NCBI GenBank assembly: GCA_963840535.1
Contig: CAWIZJ010000046.1
Coordinates: 92,392-156,391 of the forward strand
DNA: 64,000 bases
Source: VAZQ01 sp963840535
Lineage (GTDB): Bacteria > Pseudomonadota > Alphaproteobacteria > Rhizobiales > Xanthobacteraceae
Reading direction: 5' to 3'
Shown: piece by piece, positions 28,713-38,466 of the stretch
Position numbering within the stretch: the stretch's first letter is position 1
Layout of the letters: every line of letters begins with the position of its first letter
Program-made: the position numbers and the translations under genes
Notes under the pieces: model-generated
The model's input: the letters and a program-made list of their open reading frames with translations, nothing else
What the model was told of the DNA's origin: nothing
Databases searched by the model: none

Positions 28713-29637
28713 AGGTCGGGCTCCAGCGGTCGCAGGGAATAGAGGCTGTCGGGCGAGCACCACGAGCTCGAGCGCGAAGCGCATTCCCACCGCCAGCACC
28801 AGGAGGCCGAGCAGGAGGCGCAGCCGCTCGCTGCTCATGCGCTGGCCGGCGCGGGCGCCGAACTGGGCGCCGGTGACGCCGCCCACCATCAGGATGAGCG
28901 CGAGCAGCGCGTCGACCAGGTGGTTGGTCGCGGCGTGCATCACGGTCGCGGTCGCCATGGTGACCAGGGTGAGCACCATCGACGTGCCGATCACCGTCGC
29001 GGTCGGCACCCGCAGCAGATAGATCAGCATCGGCACGAGCAGGAAGCCGCCGCCGATGCCCATGACCGCGCCGATGAACCCGATGAAGAAGCCGATCCCC
29101 CACACCGGGATGGCGGAGATGTAGATGCGCGAGCGCTTGAAGCGCAGCTTGAACGGGAGCCCGTGGATCCAGGTATGGCTGCCCGGCCGGCGCAGCTCGA
29201 CCGGCTTGCCCTGCTGCGCGCGGATGATGGCGCGCACGCTCTCGACCACCATCAGGGTGCCGACGATGCCGAGCAGGATCACGTAGGAGACGCCGATGGT
29301 GATGTCGAGCTGGCCGAGGCTGCGCAAGCGTGGTGAACAGCCAGACCCCGAACGCGGTGCCGATGAAGCCGCCGGCGAGCAGCATGAAGGCGAGCGCGAG
29401 ATCGAGCGCGCGGCGGCGCCAGTAGCTGATCGCGCCGGACATGGAGGAGGCGGCGATGTGGCCGGTGACGCTCGCCACCGCCACCGCCGGCGAGATGCCG
29501 AGGAAGATCAGCAGCGGCGTCATCAGGAAGCCGCCGCCGATGCCGAACATGCCGGAGATGAAGCCGACCGCGAGCCCCATGGCGAGAATGACGAACACAT
29601 TGACCGGCAGGTCTGCGATCGGAAGAAAGATCTGCAC
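28709..29637 (-). CDS. TauE/SafE family sulfite exporter-like transporter (two frameshifts)
   Basis: About 309 residues with eight or more helices. Repeat one: FISGMFGIGGGFLMTPLLIF; repeat two: FIGAVMGIGGGFLLVPMLIY; both are hallmarks of the family. Other segments: GHIAASSMSGAISYWRRRAL and LVTMATATVMHAATNHLVDA. Frames switch near 29325 and again near 28755; with the second shift the protein ends in PDSLYSLRPLEPDL and its TGA overlaps the TIGR02186 ATG. The pair is a recurrent alphaproteobacterial unit. The transported anion is unknown. Confidence 0.87.
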
Positions 29638-29730
29638 CGATGCGGTCCTCGGCTCGAGGCTGCGGGGCGCGCGGAAACCGATCGGCCTTGCGAAGGGACC
29701 GAGCGAGTCGGGGCCGGCCTCGCCGTGCTC

Positions 29731-32067
29731 CTATTGTGCCGGGAGCGGCGTGGCAAGCTCGAGCCGGGGTGCGACCGCCGCGGGCAGCCGGTCGGCGGCA
29801 GCAGCCGGCGCCAGCGCGGGGGCAGGCGGTGCGGTTGGCGCCGGAGTCGGGACGGCGGTGGCGGCTGCCGCCTTCGGAGCCGGCTGGACGGTTGCACCTG
29901 CGATGCCGGTCGGCTCCATCGCGGATTGATCGGCGGAGCCGAGCAGGCTTCTGCCGATGGGGACGGTCGCCAGCACCAGCAGGATGGCGGACGTCCCGCC
30001 GATGAGGGCGCGCAACTTGCCGACCCGCCTGGCGAGCTTGCCCGCCGCAAGCGGGATCTCGCTCGGCGCGCCGGCAAGCTGCTTCGCCGCAGCCTCCTGG
30101 CTCGCCGCCTGCGCGGCGCGGCGCGCAGCGGCGATGAAGCTCGACTTGCCGTCCGGTTCCGGGGCGACGGGCGGCCTGGTGGCGACGAGCGCTGCTTCGG
30201 AGGCCGCGATGCGGTCGGCCGGAAATCCGGGGCTGCGAGGGCGGCCGATGCCGGAACCGGGCTCGAGCGGATGGTCCGGCGGCAGGCTCGGATCGATCGC
30301 GTGGCGCTCCGTCACCGCGGCCTGGCCTCGGGCGACGACGCAGCGGCCGCGCGGCGGCGGAAGCCGCGGCTGCCGCGCCCTGCCGCCGCCGCAGGTGGCG
30401 GCATCGCCGCAGGCGCACCCGGAATGGGAGCCGGGCCGGCGGCAGCGCCCGGCCTGGCGCGGATGTCGGTCTCGATCATCGCCAGCCGGTCGACGACATG
30501 TCCGAGCGTGCCGTGGAACAGCTCGAGCACGTCCTGGGTCTCCTGCTCGGCCTGCCTGAGGGAGGCAACCTCGCGCGAGAGGGAACCGACCTCGGACGGC
30601 AGCGAAGCCTCGGCAGGCGCCGAAAGCCGCCGCGCGCTGCTGCTCGAGATGGGCGACGAGCTCGGCCAACCCGCGCTCGATCGCGGCGAGCTGTCCGAGG
30701 CGGGCGTCCGAGGCATCGAGCTTGCGGACCAGCTCGGCAATGCGCTCCTCGAGCCCGCCGAGCACGGCCTGATCGGCGCGAGCGAGCCCGATCCGCTCGA
30801 TCCTGTCGATCAATCCCGCGATCGTGGTCTCGAGCCCATCGGGGACGCTTCGGCTCGCCTGATTGCGGGCGGCGAGCGCATCGGCGAGCGCGGCGATGCG
30901 CTGCTCGAGCGTGGCGAGAATGCCGGCGCCGCCTGCCGCCGCGGCCTGATCGACCTTGGCCGCGAGCGCGCGCACCTCCTGCGACAGAGAGGCCAACGCG
31001 TCGTTGGAGGCGACATGGGAGACGATGCTGCGCATCGCGACGATCGCCGCTTCGAGCTGCCTGAGCGCCGACGGGTCCTGGGCGTAGCCGGCGACGAGCT
31101 CGATCTTGTGCGAAAGCTCGCGCACCGCCTTGTCGACGCCGACGAGGTTCTCGGCCGGCGTCAATGCGCGCAAGGCGTCGCGCACCTCGGCCAATCCTTG
31201 CTCCACTCCGCTCAGCGCCCCGTCGATATCGGCGTGCCGGGTCTGGTCGACGCGCTCGGAGAGCTTGCGCACCTCGGCTTCGAGCGCCTCGACCGCCGCA
31301 CGCGGCATGGCCTCGCGCACGATGAGGCCGATCTCGGCGAGATCGTCACGCAGGAGGTCGACGGCCCGGTCGAGCCCGCAGGGCTGCCGCAGCGTGTCGA
31401 TCCGGCTGTTGATCTGGCGCAGCAGCTGTTCGAGGCCGGACAGCTCCTGGGTATGCGCGCGCGGCAGGGGCTCGGCGGACATCGGTCCAAAGGCCGCGAC
31501 GCCGACGGCGGCGGGCGGAGCTTCGAGTGCGCGCTGGCGGGCGGCGATCTCGCTCAGGGCCTGGTCGATCTGGGGCGGCTCCTCGGCGGGAAACGCGACG
31601 CGAGACTTCTCGCCGGCGAGGCCGGCGATGGCGCGGTCGGCCGCGTCCACGCGCCGCTCCATCTCGAACCTGGCCAGGCGACCTTCGGCAATCAGCTGAT
31701 CGAGCCTGCGGTCGAGGCTCCAGATGGCCTCGGTCACCCGTCGCGGCGGTGCCTCGTCGCGGTCATCGGCCCGCCGCGATCCGTGTGCGAGCTGGGCGAG
31801 CTGGCGGATGAGGGTGTCGAACCGATCGCTGAACGCGGCGAGGTCGTGAACCGCAGGCGGAAGGGGAGCAGGATCGCGGTCGGTGGCGGCGCGGTCTGTG
31901 CGGGTGGGGACGGCGGCGCCCTTCGGCTCGCCGGCCGCAGCGGAGTCGCGAATGATGCTGTCGAGCCACTCGCCGACCGACATGCCGGCACGCTGCGCCG
32001 CCTCGCGCGCGCTCTCGCGCGCCTGCCGCCCGACCCCCAGAACCTGCCACGGAACGCCAGAATTCAT
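29731..32067 (-). CDS. PodJ-like coiled-coil membrane protein lacking the Sel1/peptidoglycan end (two compensating frameshifts)
   Basis: The N-terminus (VPWQVLGVGRQARESAREAA, then QRAGMSVGEWLDSII) is that of PodJ-like localisation factors of Rhizobiales. Long coiled-coil segments follow (IDTLRQPCGLDRAVDLLRDD, ELVRKLDASDARLGQLAAIE), then a basic linker and one transmembrane helix (ALIGGTSAILLVLATVPIG), then an Ala/Pro tail. The frame changes near 30625 and returns near 30330; the middle frame restores the coiled coil (EVGSLSREVASLRQAEQETQ). Relatives usually continue with Sel1 repeats and a peptidoglycan-binding domain after the helix; here a stop follows after about 80 residues, so the protein is short. 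Confidence 0.75.
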   Translation of the reverse strand: MNSGVPWQVLGVGRQARESAREAAQRAGMSVGEWLDSIIRDSAAAGEPKGAAVPTRTDRAATDRDPAPLPPAVHDLAAFSDRFDTLIRQLAQLAHGSRRADDRDEAPPRRVTEAIWSLDRRLDQLIAEGRLARFEMERRVDAADRAIAGLAGEKSRVAFPAEEPPQIDQALSEIAARQRALEAPPAAVGVAAFGPMSAEPLPRAHTQELSGLEQLLRQINSRIDTLRQPCGLDRAVDLLRDDLAEIGLIVREAMPRAAVEALEAEVRKLSERVDQTRHADIDGALSGVEQGLAEVRDALRALTPAENLVGVDKAVRELSHKIELVAGYAQDPSALRQLEAAIVAMRSIVSHVASNDALASLSQEVRALAAKVDQAAAAGGAGILATLEQRIAALADALAARNQASRSVPDGLETTIAGLIDRIERIGLARADQAVLGGLEERIAELVRKLDASDARLGQLAAIERGLAELVAHLEQQRAAAFGACRGFAAVRGRFPLARGCLPQAGRAGDPGRARAVPRHARTCRRPAGDDRDRHPRQAGRCRRPGSHSGCACGDAATCGGGRARQPRLPPPRGRCVVARGQAAVTERHAIDPSLPPDHPLEPGSGIGRPRSPGFPADRIAASEAALVATRPPVAPEPDGKSSFIAAARRAAQAASQEAAAKQLAGAPSEIPLAAGKLARRVGKLRALIGGTSAILLVLATVPIGRSLLGSADQSAMEPTGIAGATVQPAPKAAAATAVPTPAPTAPPAPALAPAAAADRLPAAVAPRLELATPLPAQ

Positions 32068-32079
32068 GCCCGCATCCAC

Positions 32080-32544
32080 GAATTGGAACAGGGAGGAGCG
32101 GCAGCCGGATGCCTTGGTGGAGCCGGCGCTCGTTAACGGTCGATGGATAGCGAGGCGGCCCTGGACCCCGGGCGGCAGTTTTTCCCGCTCGCGGTAAACA
32201 GACCGTTAAGACCGGGAATCGGGTCCGGCCGCGGCCGCGATCGAGACCGGCTGTGGCGGTTCCATCACACCGGCTCCGCCGGCGCGTCAATCTTGGGATC
32301 AGGTCGCCACGCTCGCGGCCTGCTGCTGCCAGCACCGGTCGATGCAGCTGAGGCCCTGGCAGTGCTGGAGCGGGGCGTCAGCCGCCGGCACCCCCGACCC
32401 GATTGCAGCCCTCGAGATCGGGCGGCGGAAGGTCGAGCGAATCAGTCCGGTCTACCCAAACTGCGGACATTCTGGGTGTGGTCGGTTGGCCTCTTCCGTG
32501 CCAGGAGCGGCCGTGAGCAGGTGCAGAAGAGAATTCGGGCCGTT
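32080..32544. other. Intergenic region upstream of the PodJ-like gene
   Basis: No convincing gene is seen. The part near 32498-32528 (GTGCCAGGAGCGGCCGTGAG) is one copy of a 3'-flank sequence that follows several substrate-binding genes in this window. The left part probably holds the promoter of the coiled-coil gene. Confidence 0.5.
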
Positions 32545-33537
32545 TTACTCGATCACGTAGTCGGCGACTGCAAGCAGCGACGGCGGCACGACTAGGCCAA
32601 GCATGCGGGCGGTCTGGGCGTTGATCACCAGTTCGAACTTGGTGGACTGGACGACCGGCAGGTCTCCAGGCTTCGCACCCTTGAGGATGCGACCGGCGTA
32701 CACTCCGGCCTGACGAAATGCATCCATCAGGTTGGTTCCATAGCTCATCAGCCCGCCGGCTTCGGCGTATTCGCGCACTGCAAATGTAGCGGGGAGCGCA
32801 TGACGCGTCGCCAAGTCGGGCCAATTGCATGCTCGGCTGGGGAAAAGGGGTCGTTGCCTACCAGGAGGGCGTCGGGCCGCTCGCGACAAGCGTTACGAAG
32901 GCCCCATCGATCTCCCGGCCCGTGCTGGCATTGAAGACTTGGATAATTTCAGCCCAATGGCGCGGAGCGGCCGTCTCCGCGTCTCGCACCGACGTTTCGG
33001 CATTGGCCGCATTGGCCGGGTTACGAGGATGGCCAAGCGCGAACGGCGCGGCATCAGCTCAAGTAGCAGCTCCGACCGCTTTGCGGTCAAGTTCGGTGCT
33101 GAAAAAATTGATCCGGTGAGGTTGGCCGTTGGCCGGGCCAGGCTGGCCACCAGACCGCGCCTGACCGGGTCATCGCCGAGCGACGAAAACGATGGGAATC
33201 GTCGTGGGTCGCCCTTGGCCGGGGCCAAGGCCGAAACGGTGCCACCGGGCGTGACGAGAAGGCTATCTGTCGGCGGACCAATTCGACCGCCAGCCCCGGC
33301 AGTGCGATCTTAACTCACCCTCGGCCCAACGATAGACAATGGTGACGTTCTCGCCTTCGACATAGCCCGTCTCCTTCCAGGCCCGGTGAAATGCGCGCAG
33401 AAAGTTCTGGGCTCGCTGTCAGGCGATGTGGTGCCAAGAAACCCAATCACCGGCATTGCTGGCTGCTGCGCGCGCGCCGCCGGCGGCCACGCCGCCGCAC
33501 CGCCGCCGAGCAACGTGATGAACTCGCGCCGTCTCAT
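32545..33537 (-). pseudogene. ABC_sub_bind substrate-binding protein, multiply frameshifted
   Basis: An intact signal (MRRREFITLLGGGAAAWPPA) leads to AMPVIGFLGTTSPDSEPRTF, after which the frame breaks repeatedly: GLVASLARPTANLTGSIFSA, LGLKLSKS-like pieces, then the last 100 residues in one frame (ATFAVREYAEAGGLMSYGTN, VYAGRILKGAKPGDLPVVQS, LAVADYVIE). At least four indels are needed. It closes the left end of the paralogue run. Its 3' flank shares sequence with the flanks at 40174, 41164 and 63128. Confidence 0.8.
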
Positions 33538-33544
33538 AAAGCTC

Positions 33545-33964
33545 CTAACTCGCGCTGGGAACTGGTCGAGCGCGCGAGAAATGCTGAATGCCCGCTGGCA
33601 GCATCGCCCAAGCACACATCTCCTCCTCCCAGATTGACGCCATGGGAGGCGGGAAATTCCGGTCGTTGAAACACCCAACTGCGATACCAAACTGATTTGG
33701 ACGCAGATCGAGAGTCCACGCGACTGTCGAGCCACAGATCGGGCAGAAATGATTGTGCAGTTTGCGTTCCTCTGGACAATCCCGGGTATAGATTCTGTGC
33801 TCGCCCTCAAGCCGAACCTTCGACTTCGGGAAATAGGCGTTGCAGGTTAACGGCACGCCCGTGCGCCGCTGACAAATTTGGCAGTGACAAATGGCAACAG
33901 TGTCAGGCTCGGCCTCGACAACTACACGAAATCCGCGGCATTGGCAGCTCGCAGTCCTTGTCAT
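33545..33964 (-). CDS. GFA (glutathione-dependent formaldehyde-activating enzyme) family protein
   Basis: A 139-residue zinc-binding protein with the complete set of GFA cysteines: ASCQCRGFRV near the start, VAICHCQICQRRTGVPL, and HNHFCPICGSTVAWTLDL in the C-terminal half. The fold binds two zinc ions; some members bind glutathione-formaldehyde adducts but most are uncharacterised. The ATG at 33964 is well placed. It lies between SBP paralogues on the same strand, 7 bases before the pseudogene at 33537. Confidence 0.9.
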   Translation of the reverse strand: MTRTASCQCRGFRVVVEAEPDTVAICHCQICQRRTGVPLTCNAYFPKSKVRLEGEHRIYTRDCPEERKLHNHFCPICGSTVAWTLDLRPNQFGIAVGCFNDRNFPPPMASIWEEEMCAWAMLPAGIQHFSRARPVPSAS

Positions 33965-34042
33965 GGCAACTCTCCCTGAACTTCAGCGAGCCTCGGACAT
34001 CCGGCCAGACCGGAAGCTCCTCCCAACGCGCGGTTGTACGGC

Positions 34043-35026
34043 TTATTCGATCACCTCGTCGGCGCGGCCCAGTATTGGCAGCGGGATCGTGAGCCCCAGC
34101 GCCTCGGCAGTCTTAAGATTGATGACCAGCTCGATTTTCGCGACTTGCTGCACCGGCAGGTCGGCGGCTTTTTCGCCCTTGAGAATGCGGCCGGTGTAAT
34201 TGCCAACGAGACGGAATCCCTCGTCGTACTGCGCGCTGTAGGAAACAAGACCCCCGGCGAGCACGATGTCGCGGAACCCATAAATCGTTGGTATTGCATG
34301 GCGGGCCGCGAGCTCGACCAGTAGATCGCGTTGCGTCAAGAAGAAATTCTCGCCAGTTACTACCAACGCGCCCGCCCGTTCACTGACGAGGGTCGCGAAG
34401 GCCAATTCAATCTGGCTCGGACTACTTGCATTCAAAATCACAAAATGCCTGCCAAGGATGCGCGCGACATCCTGTACGACCCCTCGTTCAGTTGCGCTTT
34501 GGGGAGCGTTGTCGGGGTTGATAAGCACCGCGATCACGGTGGCCGGAGGCATCAGGCTGTGCATCAACTCAAGGCTTTTTGCGAGCAATTCAACAGTGAG
34601 GAGCGTGACCCCTGTTACGTTGCCGCCGGGACGGGCGAGGCTCGCGACGAGACCGCCCTTGACTGGATCGGTACCGATAAAAAACACGATTGGAATTATT
34701 TGCGTCGCCGCCTTGGCGGCGAGCGTCCCTGGCGTGGTCGCCCCCACAACGATAACGGCCACCTTACGCCGAACCAAATCCGCAGCCAGTGCAGGCAACC
34801 GATCGTTATGACCCTCTGCCCAGCGGTATTCGATCGCTATATTGCGGCCCTCCACAAATCCTGTGTCGGCCAAAGCTTGTTTAAATACGGTGACATGGTC
34901 GCGCATCGTTTCAAATGATGCGCCGCTCAAAAATCCGATCACCGGCATCGCCGGCTGCTGTGCGCGCGCTACGAGTGGCCATGCGGCCGTGCCGCCGAGC
35001 ACGGTGATGAACTCGCGGCGCCTCAC
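34043..35026 (-). CDS. ABC_sub_bind substrate-binding protein (intact)
   Basis: A 327-residue periplasmic binding protein in one frame. The signal RRREFITVLGGTAAWPLVAR has an RR pair suggestive of Tat export. Lobe one: FVEGRNIAIEYRWAEGHNDR, AATQIIPIVFFIGTDPVKGG, SLARPGGNVTGVTLLTVELL. Lobe two: VIAVLINPDNAPQSAT, RDLLVELAARHAIPTIYGF, YTGRILKGEKAADLPVQQ, ending LGRADEVIE. The start is GTG overlapping the stop of the upstream paralogue by four bases, so the two are translationally coupled. The ligand is unknown; relatives are annotated only as ABC binding proteins. Confidence 0.93.
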   Translation of the reverse strand: MRRREFITVLGGTAAWPLVARAQQPAMPVIGFLSGASFETMRDHVTVFKQALADTGFVEGRNIAIEYRWAEGHNDRLPALAADLVRRKVAVIVVGATTPGTLAAKAATQIIPIVFFIGTDPVKGGLVASLARPGGNVTGVTLLTVELLAKSLELMHSLMPPATVIAVLINPDNAPQSATERGVVQDVARILGRHFVILNASSPSQIELAFATLVSERAGALVVTGENFFLTQRDLLVELAARHAIPTIYGFRDIVLAGGLVSYSAQYDEGFRLVGNYTGRILKGEKAADLPVQQVAKIELVINLKTAEALGLTIPLPILGRADEVIE

Positions 35027-36005
35027 TCGATCACCTCGTCAGCACGCGCGAGTAACATCGGCGGCACTTCGAGGCCGAGTGCTTTGGCGGTTCGAGTGTT
35101 GATCACCAGGTCGAACTTGGTCGGCTGTATCACCGGCAGGTCCGCAGGCTTGGCGCCTTTCAGAATCCGACCAACGTAGATGCCGGCCTGTCGATGGCTG
35201 TCGGCAACGCTCGATCCATAACTGATCAGCCCTCCGGCCCTTACGAACTCGTGCTGTCCATAGATTGCGGGTAGGCCATACCGCGCCGCAAGCACGACTA
35301 GCTGTTGTTGGCGCGAGGTAAAAAAGGCATCGGAGGTGACCAGTAAAGCACCGGCTCCTGCACCGGATAGGCTCAAGAAGGCTGCATCCAGATCGTCGGG
35401 CGTACCAGCGCGAAGGAACAGAACTTGCTGCCCAACCGCAGTCGCGCCCGCTTGCATGTCGCTCGTGTCGCGTTCTGCGCGCGCGTTTCTCGGATTAACG
35501 AGAACAGCGATCAGCGTGGTCTTGGGCGCGATTTCACGCAACATGTCCAGCCGCTTCACGATCAGCACATTGCTGAAAAAGCTCACTCCTGTGACGTTGG
35601 CGCCCGGCCGGTTCATGCTGGCAACGAGGCCGTCCTCAACCGGATCGCTGCCCAGCACGAAAACGATGGGGATGGTTGTGTTGGTCGCTTTGGCCGCCTT
35701 AGCGACGCTTGTTCCACCAACCGTGACGATCACCTCAACCCTGCGCTGGATCAGTCCGTGGGCGAGCGCCGGCACCCGATCGAGCTGGTCGTGCGCCCAG
35801 CGCTCCTCGATCCGGAGGTTCTGGCCTTCGACATAGCCAGCCTCCTTGAGCCCCTGGCGGAATGCAGCCATGAAGGCTGGAAACGTTCCGGCGAGACGCC
35901 GCCGAGAACCCCTATAACCGGCATCGCCGGCTGCTGCGCGCGGGCAGCGAGCGGCCACGTCGCCGCCGCGCCGCCGAGAAGCGTGATGAACGCGCGCCGG
36001 TCCAC
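35023..36005 (-). CDS. ABC_sub_bind substrate-binding protein (one frameshift near 35895)
   Basis: The signal DRRAFITLLGGAAATWPLAA and QQPAMPVIGVLGGVSPERF are in one frame, the remainder in another: GYVEGQNLRIEERWAHDQLD, TTIPIVFVLGSDPVEDGLVA, RPGANVTGVSFFSNVLIVKR, GAGALLVTSDAFFTSRQQQL, YVGRILKGAKPADLPVIQPT, LLARADEVIE. It is upstream of and overlaps the paralogue at 35026. The GTG start at 36005 gives the normal signal peptide. Promoter-like sequence shared with another paralogue lies at 36019-36085. Confidence 0.87.
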
Positions 36006-36018
36006 TGCCCTGATGCCT

Positions 36019-36085
36019 CCCGTGCTTCCGACCGAAAGGATAGCACACCTCGGTACGGCAGGAGACTGCTGCGCTGCGGGATTTC
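36019..36085 (-). repeat. Duplicated upstream (promoter-containing) segment, copy 1
   Basis: About 67 bases nearly identical to 37236-37301, each lying directly upstream of a substrate-binding gene on the minus strand. It contains TGTGCTATCCT (minus strand; 36038-36048), which resembles an extended -10 promoter element and recurs before the plus-strand paralogue at 52289. Confidence 0.85.
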
Positions 36086-36235
36086 AAACCGGCCGATGTC
36101 GCCTTCGGGTCATGACCGACAAATGCTCAGGATGAGCATACCGCATCGCCTCAACAGCGGCGCAAAAGCGGAGATCCCGAAATCGTCGGTCAGTGCCAAC
36201 AAGCGACATATGCAGTGCAGCGAAGGAAGCTCCAT

Positions 36236-37225
36236 TCGATCACTTCGTCGGCGCGGACGAGCAGCATCGGCGGCACCTCGAGGCCGATCGCTTTGGCAGT
36301 TTTGAGATTGATGACGAGTTCGTACTTGGTCGGGCCTGCACCGGCAGGTCGGCCGGCTTCTCTCCTTTGAGGATGCGGTCGACGTAAGCAGCCGCTTGCC
36401 GAAACAGGTCGACCCGATCAGCACCGTAAGAGATCAGGCCGCCGTCAGTGACGAAGAGTCTCCGAGAGTAGACCGCGGGGAGTTTGTGCCGAGCCGCCAG
36501 CCTGATGATCAGCTCGCGATGAGCCACCGCCATGCTGTCCGCCGTCACAATCAGACCGTCCGTTGCCTGCGCGCCCAAGTGCCGTCACGGCACGCTCGAT
36601 CACTCCGGTGTCGCGCAGGTCGACGGGGCTCACCTCCACGCCGACCAACGATGCCACATATTGTATGATGGCGAACTGGCCGATCCCGCCGGTTATGGCG
36701 GGATTTCGAAGGACTGCCACCCGCGTCACGCCCGGCGCGATCTCTTTAAGCACCTCCGGCCATTTCGCGGTCAGACCATACTCAAACTGCATGAAGCCGG
36801 TGGCGTTGCCGCCAGGTCGAGCCAAGCTGTCCACTAGGCCGGCGCCCACGGGATCGGTCACGACCCACGAACACAATTGGCACGGTGCGGGTCGCCTGAA
36901 CCAACGCTATCGCGAACGACGTGCCACCGGCTACGATGAGGTCCGGTTTGAGCGCCGCCAGTTCCGCCGCGTGCTTGCGAATGTTGTCGGCATTGGCTGT
37001 GGGCCAGCGCGTGTCGATCCGCACGTTGCGGCCGTCAGTCCAGCCCAATTGCGCCAAGGCCTGCAGGAAGGTATTGACGCGCGCCTGGTTGTCCGCGTCA
37101 TCCACCCTTCCGCCGCCTAGGAGCATACCGATGCGCCGCATGCGCTCGCCTGGCTGCGCCTTCGCCCCGGGCGGCCACGCGGTCGCCGTGCCGCCCAACA
37201 GCGCGATGAACTGGCGCCGGTTCAC
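36236..37225 (-). pseudogene. ABC_sub_bind substrate-binding protein, three frameshifts
   Basis: In order: NRRQFIALLGGTATAWPPGA, LGWTDGRNVRIDTRWPTANA, then TDPVGAGLVDSLARPGGNAT, GFMQFEYGLTAKWPEVLKEI, then DGLIVTADSMAVAHRELIIR, YSRRLFVTDGGLISYGADRV, YVDRILKGEKPADLPVQ, and finally MLLVRADEVIE in another frame without an immediate stop. Frame changes lie near 36855, 36575 and 36340. It starts with GTG. The closest relatives in the window are at 37464 and 57420 (both share the FxxFExxxxxKWLELLKEIAP pattern). Confidence 0.82.
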
Positions 37226-37235
37226 TGCCCGGTCC

Positions 37236-37301
37236 CCCGTGCTTCCGACCGAAAGGATAGCACACCTCGTTCGGCAGGAGACTGCTGCGCTGCGGGATTT
37301 C
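37236..37301 (-). repeat. Duplicated upstream (promoter-containing) segment, copy 2
   Basis: The second copy of the element at 36019-36085, including GACCGAAAGGATAGCACACC and CAGGAGACTGCTGCGCTGCG. The promoter-like TGTGCTATCCT is at 37255-37265 on the minus strand. The near identity suggests a recent duplication of upstream DNA together with the gene. Confidence 0.85.
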
Positions 37302-37463
37302 GATCCAGCTTATGTAGCGACCGGTCAAAGACGACTTGATGGTTGCCTCGGATAACAAATTTGCATGTCCGGTGTGCCTCCAATCGCTACCGCGACGTTG
37401 CAGCGCGCCGAACCCGACGAAACGGGCCACTCCCGGACTCATGCATTGCGGCACGCAGCCCGA

Positions 37464-38466
37464 TCAGTCGATCACCTCGTCGGTGCGCGCGAGCAGCATG
37501 GGCGGGACTTCCAGGCCAAGAGCCTTCGCAGTCTTGAGGTTGATCACCAGCTCATATTTGGTTGGCGCCTGCACCGGCAAGTCGGCCGGCTTCTCGCCCT
37601 TCAGGACGCGGTCGACGTAGCCGGCGGCGCGCCGGAACTGATCGACGAAATCAGGTCCATAGGAGATCAGGCCGCCGGAGTCGACGTACACACGATCATA
37701 GTAGACCGCGGGCAGCTTGTGGCGGGCCGCCAGCTTGACGATCAGGTCGCGATGAGACCGCATCCGGCCGCCGCCAGTCGCGATTAGGCCGCCATTCGGA
37801 GCGCGCGCAAAGGCCGCGACAGCGCGCTCGATCTCAGCGGCGCCGCCCACATTGACCGGGTTGACCTCGACCCGCAGCGAAGACGCCACCGCCTGGATGA
37901 CGGCAAACTGGCTGGCGCCGGGCCCCAATTCGGTATCTCGAAGGACCACCGACCGGGTCACGCCGGGCGCGATCTCCTTAAGCAGCTCCAGCCACTTGCC
38001 GCTGATGTTCCATTCGAACGCGATGAAGCCGGTCGCGTTGCCGCCCGGCCGCGCCAGGCTATCGACATAGCCGGCGCCGACCGGATCGCTGACACCCGTG
38101 AACACCGTCGGCACGGTGCGGCTCACCTGTCGCAATGGCCCTAGGGTCGTCCCGCCAGAGGCCAGGATGACGTCGGGCGCCAGCGCGACCAGCTCCGCCG
38201 CGTATCGGCGAATGCGTTCGGGATCGCCCGCGGCCCAGCGAACGTCCAGCCGCGCGTTGCGGCCGTCGGTCCAGCCCAATTGCTGGAGACCGTGCACGAA
38301 CGCTGCGAAGCGGGCCTGCCCATCCGCACTATCCGCAGCGGTATTCATAAGGACGCCAACGCGCCTCACCCGCTCGACCTGCTGCGCGCGCGCTGCCAGC
38401 GGCCACGAGCTGCTGCGCCGCCCACAGCGTCATGAACTCGCGGCGTCTCAATTGATCGAGTTGCAT
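37464..38466 (-). CDS. ABC_sub_bind substrate-binding protein (frameshift in signal peptide)
   Basis: 301 residues from RRVGVLMNTAADSADGQARF to LLARTDEVID are in one frame: LGWTDGRNARLDVRWAAGDP, TVPTVFTGVSDPVGAGYVDS, NATGFIAFEWNISGKWLELL, VYVDSGGLISYGPDFVDQFR, YVDRVLKGEKPADLPVQAPT. The signal (MQLDQLRRREFMTL) is in another frame, and the correct continuation SWPLAARAQQVERVRRVG is found by a shift near 38425. A GATATCCTGCA motif lies 20-45 bases upstream. No transporter partner. Confidence 0.86.

Noticed and set aside
29296..32136. A 946-codon plus-strand frame opposite the PodJ-like and TauE genes
   Set aside because: It is the antisense of coiled-coil and membrane coding sequence; no ribosome site or conserved motif.
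32290..32420. Small Cys-containing minus-strand peptide (PLQHCQGLSCIDRCWQQQ)
   Set aside because: No clear start or ribosome site and no known relatives by eye; left as intergenic.
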